64,000 nt of DNA. It comes from Prorocentrum cordatum (taxonomy: Eukaryota; Sar; Dinophyceae; Prorocentrales; Prorocentraceae). The translations under genes were made by a program, and so were the position numbers. Location: contig CAUYUJ010019105.1 in assembly GCA_963575745.1 (NCBI GenBank), positions 117,501-181,500 on the forward strand, in the 5' to 3' direction. Of this stretch, positions 30,250 to 40,724 are shown in pieces (position 1 is the first letter of the stretch; each line of letters opens with the position of its first letter). The notes below the pieces were generated by a model that was not told where the DNA came from, did not search any database, and was given only the letters and a program-made list of their open reading frames with translations.

Positions 30250-30270
30250 CCCGAGCCAAAATGGCTGCGG
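30250..30270 (-). other. possible DinoSL relic (weak)
   Basis: On the minus strand CCGCAGCCATTTTGGCTCGGG matches the DinoSL core CCGTAGCCATTTTGGCTCAAG at 18 of 21 positions, with 14 contiguous matches. The open frame downstream is Arg/Ser/Pro-rich and unrecognised. The core is self-complementary (AGCCATTTTGGCT), so a chance match is more likely than for an arbitrary 14-mer. Confidence 0.4.
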
Positions 30271-30476
30271 GCGCGGCCTCCTGGACCAGGCGGCGCGCCC
30301 GGGGGGGGGGGAAACGGAGAGGGGGCGGGCCCTCTCAGAGGGCTCGGAAGTGCCCCGGCCCTCTGGGAAGTTGTCCAAAAGCCTCCCCCGAGGACGCAGA
30401 GCACTTCGCAGAAGGCGCGAGGGCTTCTGAGGAGTCCCGCCGCATTTTTCGGGGGCGGCCCAGAGGGGAGCGTCCA
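30271..30476. other. intergenic, no gene seen
   Basis: GC-rich, no recognised domain. Confidence 0.35.
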
Positions 30477-30671
30477 TCGGGTCGGGCGACAAGGGGGGAC
30501 AGCAAAGCGGGGGTTTGAGAATCAGCTCGCGTAGCTGATTTTCCCGGCGCCTCCCGGCGCCGGAGGCGGCCACGTATCGAGGAATGGGCCCCTCGGCGAG
30601 GCCGAAACCAGCTGCATGCAGCAAATTTCGTACCCCCCCCTTTCCCAATCCCCCCCTTTCGCCCGGCCCGA
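30477..30671. mobile_element. MITE-P copy 2 (5-bp TSD GTCCA)
   Basis: A 195-bp foldback with ends TCGGGTCGGGC and GCCCGGCCCGA, flanked by GTCCA at 30472-30476 and 30672-30676. Confidence 0.9.
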
Positions 30672-30677
30672 GTCCAG

Positions 30678-30805
30678 GAGGGGGGTGCGCAAATCATGGC
30701 CGGCGGCATGTGCGCGGCCAAAGGGAGGGGGGGGCTGGGGACGTCATGAACTGAGACGAGGCGCCATGACATCTGGGGAGATATCATGGCCCCCGCCATG
30801 GCATC
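30678..30805. repeat. dispersed repeat R copy 2
   Basis: Matches 825-950, including GCGCAAATCATGGCCGGCGG and GAGGCGCCATGA. Confidence 0.6.
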
Positions 30806-31189
30806 CCCCCCTCAGTCACCAGCCCCCTCTTGTAGGGAGCCCACAAAGGACGTACGCGCCCAGCTATGTACATGAACACGGCCCCTCGATCTGCGAGACC
30901 GGCCGCGTGATACGAACTTTCGGGCAATGCGTACTCTCGAAACCAGCGTGGATTCATGTACGTGTACGGCCTTCGTTCGCTCCTGATCTTGGCCGCCCCC
31001 GATCTCGGAGGGCCTCCTCCTTCTCACTTCCGCCCTCCGCTCGCCGCCGATTGACGCCGGGCAGCGGCGGGGCACCCCATGCCGCGGGGGTCGAAGACAC
31101 CCTGCCGGACGCAGGAAACCTTGCCAAGCTCCCATGGATTGGATGCTCGTTCTGGGGACCTTCCTGGAGCCACCCGCTCCACTCGTGCG
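30806..31189. other. intergenic, no gene seen
   Basis: Unique-looking DNA with no domain recognised in any frame. Confidence 0.4.
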
Positions 31190-31330
31190 TCGAAGCTGCG
31201 TCGAACGTCAGTCGATTTGGGTCGACCCTGAGTCGAACCTGAGTCGAACCTGCGTCGAACCTGAGTCGAACTTGAGTCGAACTTGAGTCGAACTTGAAAC
31301 GAACTTGAGTCGAACTGGGGTCGAACAGAT
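31190..31330. repeat. 11-12-bp GAGTCGAACTT minisatellite
   Basis: About ten imperfect copies of TGAGTCGAAC(C/T). Confidence 0.85.
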
Positions 31331-31687
31331 CCGTTTGGTGGGCTCCAGGAAAGTCCACGGAACGAGCATCGAACATGGACATGCCCGGCGCTAGGGGTAC
31401 GGAGGTCCATGATCACAGCTCCTTCCCTCCCCCAAGTCCCGTCATCCTCATCGTATGTCGCCTTCCTCGCCCTTCGAGCTCATCTCCGTCCTCCCCCCCA
31501 AACCTTCACCCCCGTCTCCCTCACCGCCTCGTCTCCATCACGTCGTTCTGCCCCGCCTCCACACCCGCCTGGCTTCCTCCATCCCTCCACGCCCTCCAGC
31601 TTCTCGTGTGCCGCTATGTCCGTCACTGAAAATGTGGCCGTGTTAGGAATGCCAGGTGCTGCTCTGCAGGTTTCTTTGTTCCAGATC

Positions 31688-32293
31688 ATCCTGTGGTGTG
31701 AGGTCCTCGCTTTGACGAGACAGCACCCCGTGTCACTCCTCCCCTCCTCCTCCTGTTTCGGGGTTCCCCTCACACGCTTCGCGGCCCAGTAGGGAGCTCC
31801 ACCGTCGGCGCCAATGGGAGGGTTCGCATGGAACCACCGCCGCATTTCAGCACACCCCTCACACGTTCCGTGGCCCCATAGGGAGCTCCACAAAGACCCC
31901 AGTGGGAGGATTCGCATGGCTCCACCGCCGCATTTCAGCACACCCCTCACACGCTTCGTGGCCCAAAAGGGAGCTCCGCTGCAGGCCCCAGTGGAAGGAT
32001 GCGCATGGCAACGCCGCCCCATTTCGGCACACCCCTCACGCGCTTGGTGGCCCCCGTGGGAGGGTTCGCATGACACCACCGCCCCATGCCGGCACACCCC
32101 TCACGCGCTTCGTGGCCCCGCAGGGTGCTCGACCGACGGCCCCCATGGCGATGCTCCCATACGCCCCACCTCCCCCCCGCCTTCTTTTGGCACCCCCCTC
32201 GCACGGTCGGCGGCCCTACAGGGAGCGCTACCGAAACCGATGCTCACAGCTGCGGCACGCACAACTGCACATGGCTGGGTCCTTCGCCAGGCT
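31688..32293 (+). repeat. composite minisatellite element D (88-bp units)
   Basis: The left block ATCCTGTGGTGTGAGGTCCT is followed by ACAGCACCCCGTG and a CT-rich tract. About five 88-bp units (CACACCCCTCACACGCTTCG, GTGGCCC, GGAGCTCCAC) follow, then the right block GCACATGGCTGGGTCCTTCG and CCAGG. The shortest complete member of the family. Confidence 0.88.
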
Positions 32294-32340
32294 ATTTTTC
32301 AAAAGGCCCCCCACACGCCTCGGCCCCCCCCCCACACCTC

Positions 32341-32480
32341 TGAATGGGCCCAGAGACACAAAAAAAATACACAAATAACACGATTCCCCATATTTGTCAA
32401 TATGTTCTGGATTTCTGTCTTCCCCCCATTTCCGATATTTTCCCATATTTGCTTCTGGGGAATCCGCGGACAAGCGCATG
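32341..32480. mobile_element. MITE-E truncated copy
   Basis: Left end TGAATGGGCCCAGAGACACA and interior CCCCATATTTGTCAATATGT are present. The TGTGTCTGTGTG/CCTCCTGA right end is missing after TCTGGGGAATCC. Confidence 0.7.
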
Positions 32481-32719
32481 CATACCCCCTGCTCCCGTGG
32501 CCACGACCCCTGTTGAACTGACATGCTACCCAGCGCGCAGCCCAAACAGTGCTGTCTAGCAGGATGTGTGATGCAATCTGCAGTCGGACTCGATTGTACA
32601 GGACACGCGAGAGGACACAAGACCCTTCCGAGGGCCACATTACCACAGGAATGCAGGAAGCATGGGTCGCGAGACACAGGACACAAGGGTCCCCTTGATT
32701 TGGCAGAGTCGACCTGCTA

Positions 32720-33074
32720 CTCCAGATTTCGTAATAAAGGGAGGGGGGTCTCATTTCGGGGGGGGTCTCTTCCAGGCTATCTTATCTTGGAGGGCCCGGG
32801 GGGGTCTGGGGACGATGTTCTGGAGGGTTCTCCCACGGGGGAGGCCTGAAATAGTTTGTCTTGGGGGGTCCAGACCCCCTCCCTTTTATTGACTACCTAC
32901 CAGACAACCCCAACCCAACCCGAAGACCCGAATTTCGGGTTGGGGGGGGTATGGGCTCCATATGTGTTTTTTCGATGTTCCCGGACCCCCCCCACTAGAA
33001 ATCGAGGGTAAATTTGACCCTTCGGGTTGGGTTGGGGTGGTTTGGTGGGTGGTGATTTATTACGAAATCTGGAG
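32720..33074. mobile_element. MITE-I copy 3 nested in MITE-B (TA target)
   Basis: From CTCCAGATTTCGTAATAAAG to TTACGAAATCTGGAG, flanked by TA at 32718-32719 and 33075-33076. Itself interrupted near the right end by MITE-J. Confidence 0.9.
32891..33055. mobile_element. MITE-J nested in MITE-I (6-bp TSD TTTATT)
   Basis: A 165-bp foldback starting GACTACCTACCAGACAACCC and ending GTTTGGTGGGTGGTGA. Inner arms are CCCCAACCCAACCCGAAG against CTTCGGGTTGGGTTGGGG. Flanked by TTTATT at 32885-32890 and 33056-33061. Other MITE-I copies have no such insert. Confidence 0.9.
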
Positions 33075-33187
33075 TAACCTGGGCCGACTGCACGCACAAA
33101 CGCGAAGGAAGGCACCAGGGAGCCGAGCTCCCGAGGCCACGACCCCCCTCGCACGAGAACGAGGCGTCCGCGCCCCGAGCTCCTCCA

Positions 33188-33598
33188 TCGGGTCGGGCGA
33201 CAAGGGGGGGACAGCAAAGACTTCGGGGAGACGTAAGACCCGGGCACGGGGGACTCGGAAATCCCCGACGAGGTCGTCAAAAAAACGACGAGGCCGAGCC
33301 CACATTTTGACGAGGCCTCCCGCTGCAGACATCCCACGAAACCCCTGCTCGTCAAAATCCGAGGCGCGGTCGTCAAAAAAAAATGGCGAACCCGAGTCCT
33401 GGCAAACCCGGGTCTTACGCTCCCCCGAAAAGAGGAGGGGTTTGAGAATCAGCTCGCGTGGCTGCTTTTCCCGGCGCCTCCCGGCGCCGGAGGCGGCCAC
33501 GTATCGAGGAATGGGCCCCTCGGCGAGGCCGAAACCGGCTGCCTGCAGCAACTTTCGTAACCCCCCCCTTCCCAATCCCCCCCTCTCGCCCGGCCCGA
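33188..33598. mobile_element. MITE-P copy 3 split by MITE-Q
   Basis: Ends TCGGGTCGGGC and CGCCCGGCCCGA. Sequence matches copy 2 up to ACAGCAAAG and again from GGGGTTTGAGAATCAGCTCG. The flanks lack a matching 5-mer. Confidence 0.85.
33221..33428. mobile_element. MITE-Q nested in MITE-P
   Basis: Left CTTCGGGGAGACGTAAGACC is inverted against right GGTCTTACGCTCCCCCGA. Inner arms GACGAGGTCGTCAAAAAAAC and GCGGTCGTCAAAAAAAAATG lie in the same orientation. Possible 5-bp duplication AAAGA at 33216-33220 and 33429-33433. Confidence 0.8.
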
Positions 33599-33735
33599 GC
33601 TTCCGAGGCGGCCCAGGCAGGACGCCAAATAGGGAACCACAGGACGGCCGAGGAGGCCTCGAAGCCCGGCCACGGTGGCCCCCAAGGGCGGCCACATGCG
33701 GCCTCGAGACGGCCCAAGAGGCCTCCGGCAGGGCC

Positions 33736-33869
33736 CTGGCCACCGCTCGGACGTCCATTCCCTGTGTTTTTTTTTCGGTTTCGAGCGTGGTTTCTTTCGC
33801 CAAATGATCAAGAATGCTCCTCGATGGTCCTCGCCGAAGGAAAAATGCACACGTCCGAGCGATGCCGAG
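33736..33869. mobile_element. MITE-D copy
   Basis: CACCGCTCGGACGTCC to ACGTCCGAGCGATGCCGAG with standard interior. Confidence 0.87.
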
Positions 33870-34740
33870 GGCCTGAAGAAGCCAAGACCGACCTTCGCTC
33901 TCGCGCCATGTCAGGCTTCTGACAGGCCAAGACGGCCCAAGAAGCCTTCGGGATGATCACAGGACGGCGGGACGGCCAAGGAGGACCCCACGAGGGCCCA
34001 AGAGGCACGCAAGATGGCCACATCCCGTGGGACCCAGGGCGGGCTTAGACGGCCACTTGAATGTCCAAGACGGCGACAAGACGGCCCCCAGGCACACGAG
34101 TGTCCCAGGACGGCCCAAGAGAGCCCCAAGCCGGCCTAAGGGGGCCCCAAACTGGCCCCAAGGGAACCCAAAGACTGCCTCACGGCCCGACGGAGTTCCA
34201 TGAGGTCTCGTCAACGGAGTGAAGACGAATCCCACCAGCCCTTTGGACTACAGTGGTCTAGCGAATTCTTCCTTTTCTCTTCAAAAAGCATCTTCCCTTC
34301 CGAGAGGTTTACCACGCCCCCTTCCCTGAGGTTTTCTGGGGGCGTTCGCGACGCGTTGGAGCGTCCAAGATGGTCCAAGATGGGCTCCAAGATAGCCTCC
34401 GCTGCTCCAATATGGCCTCCAAAATTCCTGTCTAGCCGACGTTGGTTCAAGATGGCGTCCGACATACCTCCAAGAGGCCCGGCGAAGGCCACAATACGGC
34501 TCCAGGTGCTCTCGGAGCCCCCTCAGGATCCCCCGAGAGGCCAGAATCCTTCAAACACCGAGTAAGGCACATCAGCGATGTTTGTCTTCTCGCCGTTTCG
34601 CTTCCGATGCGCTTTTGAGGCTTGAACGTGGCCACATCGATGGCCCTAGAGAGGCCCAAGAGGGGCCCAAGAGGCCCCCCAGACGGACCCAAAGAGCCCA
34701 AGAGCTGATTAGCAACTAAAGGGCCCCTAACCATTTGGGA
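33870..34740. repeat. degenerate CCAAGAGGCCC repeat blocks
   Basis: Dense at 33920-34190 and 34365-34740, separated by a less repetitive stretch at 34200-34365. No gene seen. Confidence 0.7.
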
Positions 34741-34892
34741 GCGGACCCAAGTTAAGAGGCCAAAAGCATTAGGGATAGGGGGCCTGCTCCGCAGATGTAG
34801 CAAACCAAGCCACCCAGGCTTCCTATCCCTGATGCAGGCACGGGGACCTAAATTTGGCTACGTCATCATTGTGTGATAAAGGTCAAGGGTTC

Positions 34893-36611
34893 GTCTTTGT
34901 TTTCCAAGCCCGTCCTGTGGTGGTGAGCCCTTGTTTTGCAAAGACAGCGCCCTGTGTCCACACTCCTCCCGGTGCACCCTCCTCCTGTCTTTTTCCCAAC
35001 CATCCTGTGGTGTTGGATCCTCGTTGTGAAAAGACAGCGCCCTGCGTTCCTTCTTCCTCTCCTCTCCTACTCCCCCTCCTCCCTCCTCCCCCTCCTTGCC
35101 TCTGCCCGCCCCATGTCTCTGTTTCGACACACCGCTCACACGCTTCGCGGCCCAGGCCCCACAGGGCGCGCCACCGAAGGCCCCAGTGGCAGGGTTCGCA
35201 TGGCTCAGGCGCAACCGTTTCGGCACACCCCTCACGTGTTTCGTGGCCCCATAAGAAGCTCCACCGAAGGCCTCACTGGCAAGGTTCGCATGGCGACACC
35301 GAACCAATTTAGGCACACCCCTCACTTGCTTCGTCGCCCCGAAGGAAACTTCACGACCGACCCAGTGACAGGGTTCGCATGGCGTCAACGCATCCACTTT
35401 AGCATGGTTTTCACAATCTTTCTCGTTCCAAAAGGAGCTCCATCGAACGACCTAGTGACAGGGTTCGCATGGCGCCGCCACCCACACGCATGTCGGCGCA
35501 CCCCTCACACGATTCGTGGCCCCATAGGCAACTCCATCGAAGGCCCCAGTGGCAAGGTTCGCATGGCGCTACAACACCCATGTCGGCACGTCCCTCACAC
35601 ACTCCATGGCCCCATAATGAGCTCCACCGTGTGCTCCAGTGGCAGGGTCCCGCGGCGCCACCGCACCCAGTTCGCCACACCCCTCACACGCTTCGTGGCC
35701 CCATAGGAAGTCCCACCGAAGGCCCCAGTGGGAGGGTTCGGATGGCGCCACCGCTCCTTCTCGGCACACTCCTCACATGTTTCGCGGCCCTAGAAGGAGC
35801 TCCATCGCAGGCCCCTATGGGAGGGTTCGCATGACAGCACCGCTCCATTTCGGTACAACCCTCACACGCTTCGTGGCCCTATGGGGAGCTCCACCGCATG
35901 CCCACTGTACCCATTTCGGCACACCTCTCACACGCTTCGTGGCCCCATGAGGAACTCCATCGAAGGCCCCCGTGTCAGGGTTCGCATGGCGCCACGCCAT
36001 TTATTTCGGCACACCCCTCACACGCTTCGTGGCCCCATATGGAGCCCCACCGAAGGCCCCAGTGGCAGGATTCGCATGGCGCCACCGCGCCCATTTCGGC
36101 ACACCCCTCACACGTTTCGTTGCCCCATATGGAGCCCCACCGAAGGCCTCCTTGGCAGGGTTCGCATGCCACAAACCCATGAATTTCGGCACTCCCCTCA
36201 CATGTTTCGATGCCCCATACGGAGCCCCACTGAAGGCTCCAGTGGCACACACGTTTCGTGGCCTCATAGTGAGCTCCACCGAATGCCCCGGTGGCAGAGT
36301 TCGCATGGCGCCGCCGTGCCCACATCGGCGCACCCCTCACACGTTTCGTGGCCCCTTAGAGGGTCACATCGAAGGCCCCAATGGCAGGGTTTGTCCGGCG
36401 CCACCGCACACATCTCGGCACACCCCTCACACGCTTCGTGGCCCCATAAAGAGCTCCACCGAAGGCCCCAGTGGCAGAGTCCGTCACGCGCCACCGCGCC
36501 CATTTCGGCACACCCCTCACACGTTCCGTGGCCCCATATGAAGCTCCATTGAAGGCGGGGCATACAACTGCGGTACTCACACCTGCACATGGCCGGGTCC
36601 CTCGCCAGGAT
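34893..36611 (+). repeat. composite minisatellite element E (88-bp units)
   Basis: Two tandem copies of the left block (GTCCTGTGGTGGTGAGCCCT near 34911 and ATCCTGTGGTGTTGGATCCT at 35002) precede a CT-rich tract. About 16 units of 88 bp follow (GCACACCCCTCACACGCTTC, GTGGCCCCATAGGGAGCTCC, GTGGCAGGGTTCGCATGGCG). The right block is GCACATGGCCGGGTCCCTCG then CCAGGAT. Several units deviate in length near 35330-35450 and 36230. Confidence 0.9.
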
Positions 36612-36850
36612 AACTCGTCATAGAAATGCTGCCCAAGAGCGCCCAAGAGGGGCCCCAAACGGCGATGTTGATGCCCGCTAAGGGCCTCCTGGCGGAGGAC
36701 CCCTACTGAAGAGCCCCCTCGCCCCTTTTGATCGACCGAGGTCCTCCTTGGCTTCCACGGGGCCCCCAAGAGGGCTCCAAGAGGGCCCCAGGACCCACCA
36801 AAAGCGCCCCAAGAGGATGCCAAAATCCCCCCAAAAGTCACCCAAAAACT
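36612..36850. repeat. degenerate CCAAGAGGCCC repeat block
   Basis: Same motif family as at 14371. Confidence 0.65.
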
Positions 36851-37230
36851 CCGACCGGCGATGTTGATTGCTTCGTCCTCGTCCTCATTGTCCTCCTCAA
36901 CCTCGTCCTCGTCCCTGCCCTCATTGTCTTCCGTTTACTGTTCCGCTTCTTCCGCTGCGTGGTCGGCGTAGTCATCGTCTTCCTCCTCCTCCTCCTCCTC
37001 CTCCTCGCCCCACCTGGCCCGAAGAGGCCATCCGAGGCCACCCCCTCGCTCTCAGAGATCTCCCTGTTCACCCTGGTTGCCCGGTTTGTTTCACCACACG
37101 TGGCGTGCCTTGCCATTTTCAAGTAAACTGTCATGGGCACGGTGTCTAAATGGACTGGTGGTGATACGCGAAGCGTGACGACTTGTGTCACATTGCGCAG
37201 TGTTCCTTTTGTTTCACCTCCTCGTCTCCT
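36851..37230. other. intergenic with a CTC tract
   Basis: TCGTCCTC-rich stretch and a (CTC)n run at 36983-37008. No gene seen. Confidence 0.5.
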
Positions 37231-37455
37231 TCCTCCTGCTCTTCCTCGTCGTCATAAACACCGTGATCGCCATCGTCATCGCCATCATCGTCATTGACAT
37301 CAGCATCAACATCAGCATCAGCATCAACATCAGCATCATGGTCACGGCCATCAACACCAACATCACCATCACCATCAACATCAGCGTCACAAACATCAAC
37401 ACCATCTACATCATCAACTTTCGCGTCGTCGTCATCATCATCAGCATCATCATCG

Positions 37456-37516
<61 letters not shown>

Positions 37517-37546
37517 TCTCATTATCAGCATCAGCATCAGCATCAG

Positions 37547-37592
<46 letters not shown>

Positions 37593-38253
37593 GTCGACAG
37601 CATCATCAGCATGATGATGATCATAATCGTCATTATCAAAAACACCATCATCGTCATCGTCACCACCATCAACATCATCCCACTCGTCATCCTTACCATC
37701 ATCAGCATGATCCTAATGATCATCGTGGTCATGATCCTGATACTGATCCTGATCGTGATCATCGTCAAAACCAACAAAATCATCAGCCGAAACATCAGCA
37801 TCGCGATCGCCACCACCAACACCATCATCACCTAGTCAGGATCATCAGCATCATCAGCATCATTATCATCATCATCATCATGACCACTATCACCATCACC
37901 ATCGTCATCGCCATCAGCATCATCAGCGCCATCAAGCACAGCATCACCAAAAGCATCAGTATCAGCATCAACATCGTCATCCACATCATCTCCGTCAGCA
38001 CCAGCACTATGTTCATCTTCAACTTCTCACCATCACCATCAACATCACCATAACAATCACCATCACCATCATCATCAGCATCAGCATCAGCATCAGCATC
38101 ATCATCATCATCATCATCAGCATCATCATCATCATCATTTTTCATCATCATCATCATCACAATCATCATCATACGCAACGCCATCATCACAATCAACATC
38201 ATCATCATCATCATCATCATCATTATCATCATCCGCATCAACCGCATCAACAA

Positions 38254-38291
<38 letters not shown>

Positions 38292-38321
38292 CATCAGCAT
38301 CAGCATCAGCATCAGCATCAG

Positions 38322-38397
<76 letters not shown>

Positions 38398-38405
38398 GGC
38401 AACGT
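37231..38405. repeat. (CAT)n microsatellite domain
   Basis: About 1.2 kb of CAT/CAG/CGT trinucleotides with long pure CAT runs (37465-37513, 38264-38397). Complementary in type to the GAT domain at 12040-13365. Confidence 0.97.
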
Positions 38406-39312
38406 CAACATTGTCACCATCACCGCTGTCCCAACTCTGGAAACACATAATGTCATAAATGAGCGCCTCCCGTGACCCCTCGACTAACTGCCACCCAGAA
38501 TGCGGGGCTGGAGCGGTGGCGGGAGTTGCGGCAGGCAGCTGGATACCCAGACACTCGTATGCACGCGAGGGAACAAGTCATGCGACAGTCAGCGGGAGGA
38601 ACCACACTGCATCATAAGACCGCCCGCACTGTTGCAAGATGGGCGGGGAGAGCACCGACATCGTGGTGAGGCCATGCGGACGAGGGCGTGCATGCAACGG
38701 GGCGAGGATGAGCAGAACATGGAAGGGGGGATATGGGAATGAAGAGGGGGCAGAGGAGTGAAGGGTAGGGGGGGGGCGGAGGAAAAGGGGGGGCGGAGGA
38801 AAAGGGTGGCCGGAGAAAACAGGTGAGAGGGAGGGCGGAAGAAAACTGGGGGGTAATAGGACAACGAAGAGGGGTCTTAGGAGGAAGGGATGGGTTGGAT
38901 GCGGATCGGGCCGAAGGCCGATAAGGAGGAGTGCGACAGAGGAGGGGCGGCCAGAGGAGGATGATTAGGACGACGAGGAAGGAGTTTCAGCTCCCTGGAA
39001 CAGTCGCCGACGAGCGACAAAGGGGCCCGAAGGGGACCAAAAGGGGCGAAGGACGGGACTCAGGACCCAACGCACAGCCGAAAGAGGGGTCCAGCCGAAA
39101 AACAAGGACCGAGACCACGAAGGGCCACAGTCGCCAAAGCCAGCTGGCAAGCTGGCGGCAGAGCAAGCAGGCTCGCATTAAAAGCAATGGAACCTGCATT
39201 ATTTCCATCATCGTCCTCACATCCACCCATAATGCTCACACCCTCCCCCACCCGCGGAGCTGCTACAAGTGACTGCCGCTTGTATCTCACACCAGACAGA
39301 GAACGCGGGGCC
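38406..39312. other. intergenic, G-rich, no gene seen
   Basis: GGGGGCGGAGGAAAA-type direct repeats at 38770-38850. The rest is unique with no recognised domain. Confidence 0.45.
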
Positions 39313-40671
39313 TCACGTATAGCCTTTGGCTTGTGTCCCGACGTCGATCGGGAACACCATCAGTGCGCCATCAGGAGCACGGAAGCTGTTGGCAGCGAGC
39401 TTGAACGGGGGGGGGCTCCAGCCAGGCCTGGCGATCGCTCGGCGGGTTGCCCACCAGATCGTACTGGCACGCCGGCGTGGCAAGATATCTTTACGATGGA
39501 CGTCAGAAATAGGATCCTCATCATCGCGAGCTATGTGCCCAGCGTCAAAAAGCACGCGAGTAGGCTCGCGCCCTGCAGCTGGAGCTGCATGTACATCGCC
39601 GCCAGGCGCCGCAGCCCCAGGCGCCGCAGAGACACGGCGAACAGGCACAAGAAGAACGACGACAGGAACATGACGCTGAACCTCAAGATCGTCCGCAAGG
39701 GCACCAGGAGGCACGTCAGCAGAAGCATCATCATGTGAGTCATGAAGCGCAGCAAATACACGGGGAACCAGGATTGCACCACGATTATCCCAGGTCCACG
39801 CGTCGAACAGCGACAGGACGAAACCCTGCAACGACCGCTCCAGGGCTGGTGAATGCCGCGGCGCCGCAAGTGCACACAATACCAGTCGCCTTCACAAGCT
39901 GGGCGGGCATGAGTGCAGGAGCCTCAGCACGAAAGATGAAGTCCACCTTCTTAGCGGGCTGCGGCTGCAGCGCATACTTTTCCACGACAGGGCAATCCCA
40001 CACCTGGCCGTGCAGCGCCGCGACGGGCGCCTGGCGGCCCAGCTCCCAAACGGGCTGCAGCGCGGCCGGCGCATCCACAGCGCCAGGGGAGTGAGCAGCT
40101 GTTTGAGAAGTGCACGCGTGGACACGCGTCTCCAGTCGTGGGCCGTGCCGGGCGTGCTTGAGCTCATCCAGCGATGCGTCCACGAATTTTAGGCCTTCAC
40201 CATCAACATGCAATGCAATGTTCCTCCAAAGCCTGTCCGTGTGCTCAGGAGGCTCACCTGCAAGAAGCTTCCGCAGAAACGGCACTAATGCCAGCAGCCT
40301 GTCTGCCCACTCGGAAGTGCCGCCAGAAAGGTCTTCAATACAGTCGGGGCCTTGACCTAAGGAACCCTAAATAAGGAACGAGGGCCTTTTTTTCACAAGT
40401 TAAACCTCGACTTCCTATCGAAAACATAAGGGAAACCTGAGGCGAGCTGTGAAACACTTGAGGAACGCGGAGCCCCTCTCCAACGAAAAGGGTTCCTTCT
40501 TCAGGGCCCGACTGTAGCTTTGAATGCCTCCAGCCGCTTAACCTCATCTCTGGCCGCGGTCAGCCCCAGATCGGCCGACGCCAGCGCCCCGCGCCGAGCA
40601 GCAGAGCGTCCTGCCCGTGCGCGCCCCCGACCATCACACGGATCACCAGGCGGCGACCCCGCCCGCGCCAT
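39313..40671 (-). pseudogene. decayed retroposed gene, membrane-protein-like, split by MITE-A
   Basis: A DinoSL relic at 40724-40702 is followed about 30 nt later by an ATG (40671-40669). From there 51 codons are open up to the TA where MITE-A (40341-40514) is inserted. The same codon phase resumes on its far side and stays open to about 39788. Sequence on the two sides includes RDEVKRLEAFK and EDLSGGTSEWADRLLAL. Past about 39880 the coding signal moves between frames. One frame has FVLSLFDAWTWD; another is strongly hydrophobic (LRFMTHMMMLLLTCLLVPLR and FLSSFFLCLFAV) and very rich in G/C third positions. The frame ending in TGA at 39313 carries FKLAANSFRAPDGALMVFP. I read this as a processed mRNA copy that decayed by frameshifts and a transposon insertion. 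Short introns could also explain the frame changes. Function is not recognised. Confidence 0.6.
40341..40514. mobile_element. MITE-A copy 3, inserted in the retrogene (TA target)
   Basis: A 174-bp element from CAGTCGGGGCCTTGACC to TTCAGGGCCCGACTG, flanked by TA at 40339-40340 and 40515-40516. Ignoring the element and one TA leaves the reading frame of the host gene in phase across the junction. Confidence 0.93.
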
Positions 40672-40701
40672 CCCGAACACCCCGCGCGCGCGCGAAGCCG
40701 A

Positions 40702-40724
40702 CTTGAGCCGAAATGGCTAACGGA
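40702..40724 (-). other. DinoSL relic
   Basis: The minus strand reads TCCGTTAGCCATTTCGGCTC then AAG. The dinoflagellate spliced leader core is CCGTAGCCATTTTGGCTCAAG. The only differences are one inserted T and one T-to-C change. Genomic DinoSL relics at the 5-prime end of a gene are known signatures of mRNA recycling in dinoflagellates. Confidence 0.85.

Larger units (their letters stand above)
32581..33090. mobile_element. MITE-B copy hosting MITE-I, which hosts MITE-J
   Basis: Starts CAGTCGGACTCGATTGTACA and ends CCTGGGCCGACTG. MITE-B sequence runs to GTCGACCTGC at 32717 and resumes with ACCTGGGCCGACTG after 33076. Confidence 0.88.

Noticed and set aside
32891-33055. Telomere-like repeats (CCCAACCC)
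   Set aside because: Only a few copies, arranged as inverted arms of MITE-J, not a tandem array.
34893-36611. tRNA-derived repeat, from GGGTTCGCATGG resembling a B box
   Set aside because: Only GGTTCG matches the B-box consensus, and no convincing A box or cloverleaf is visible.
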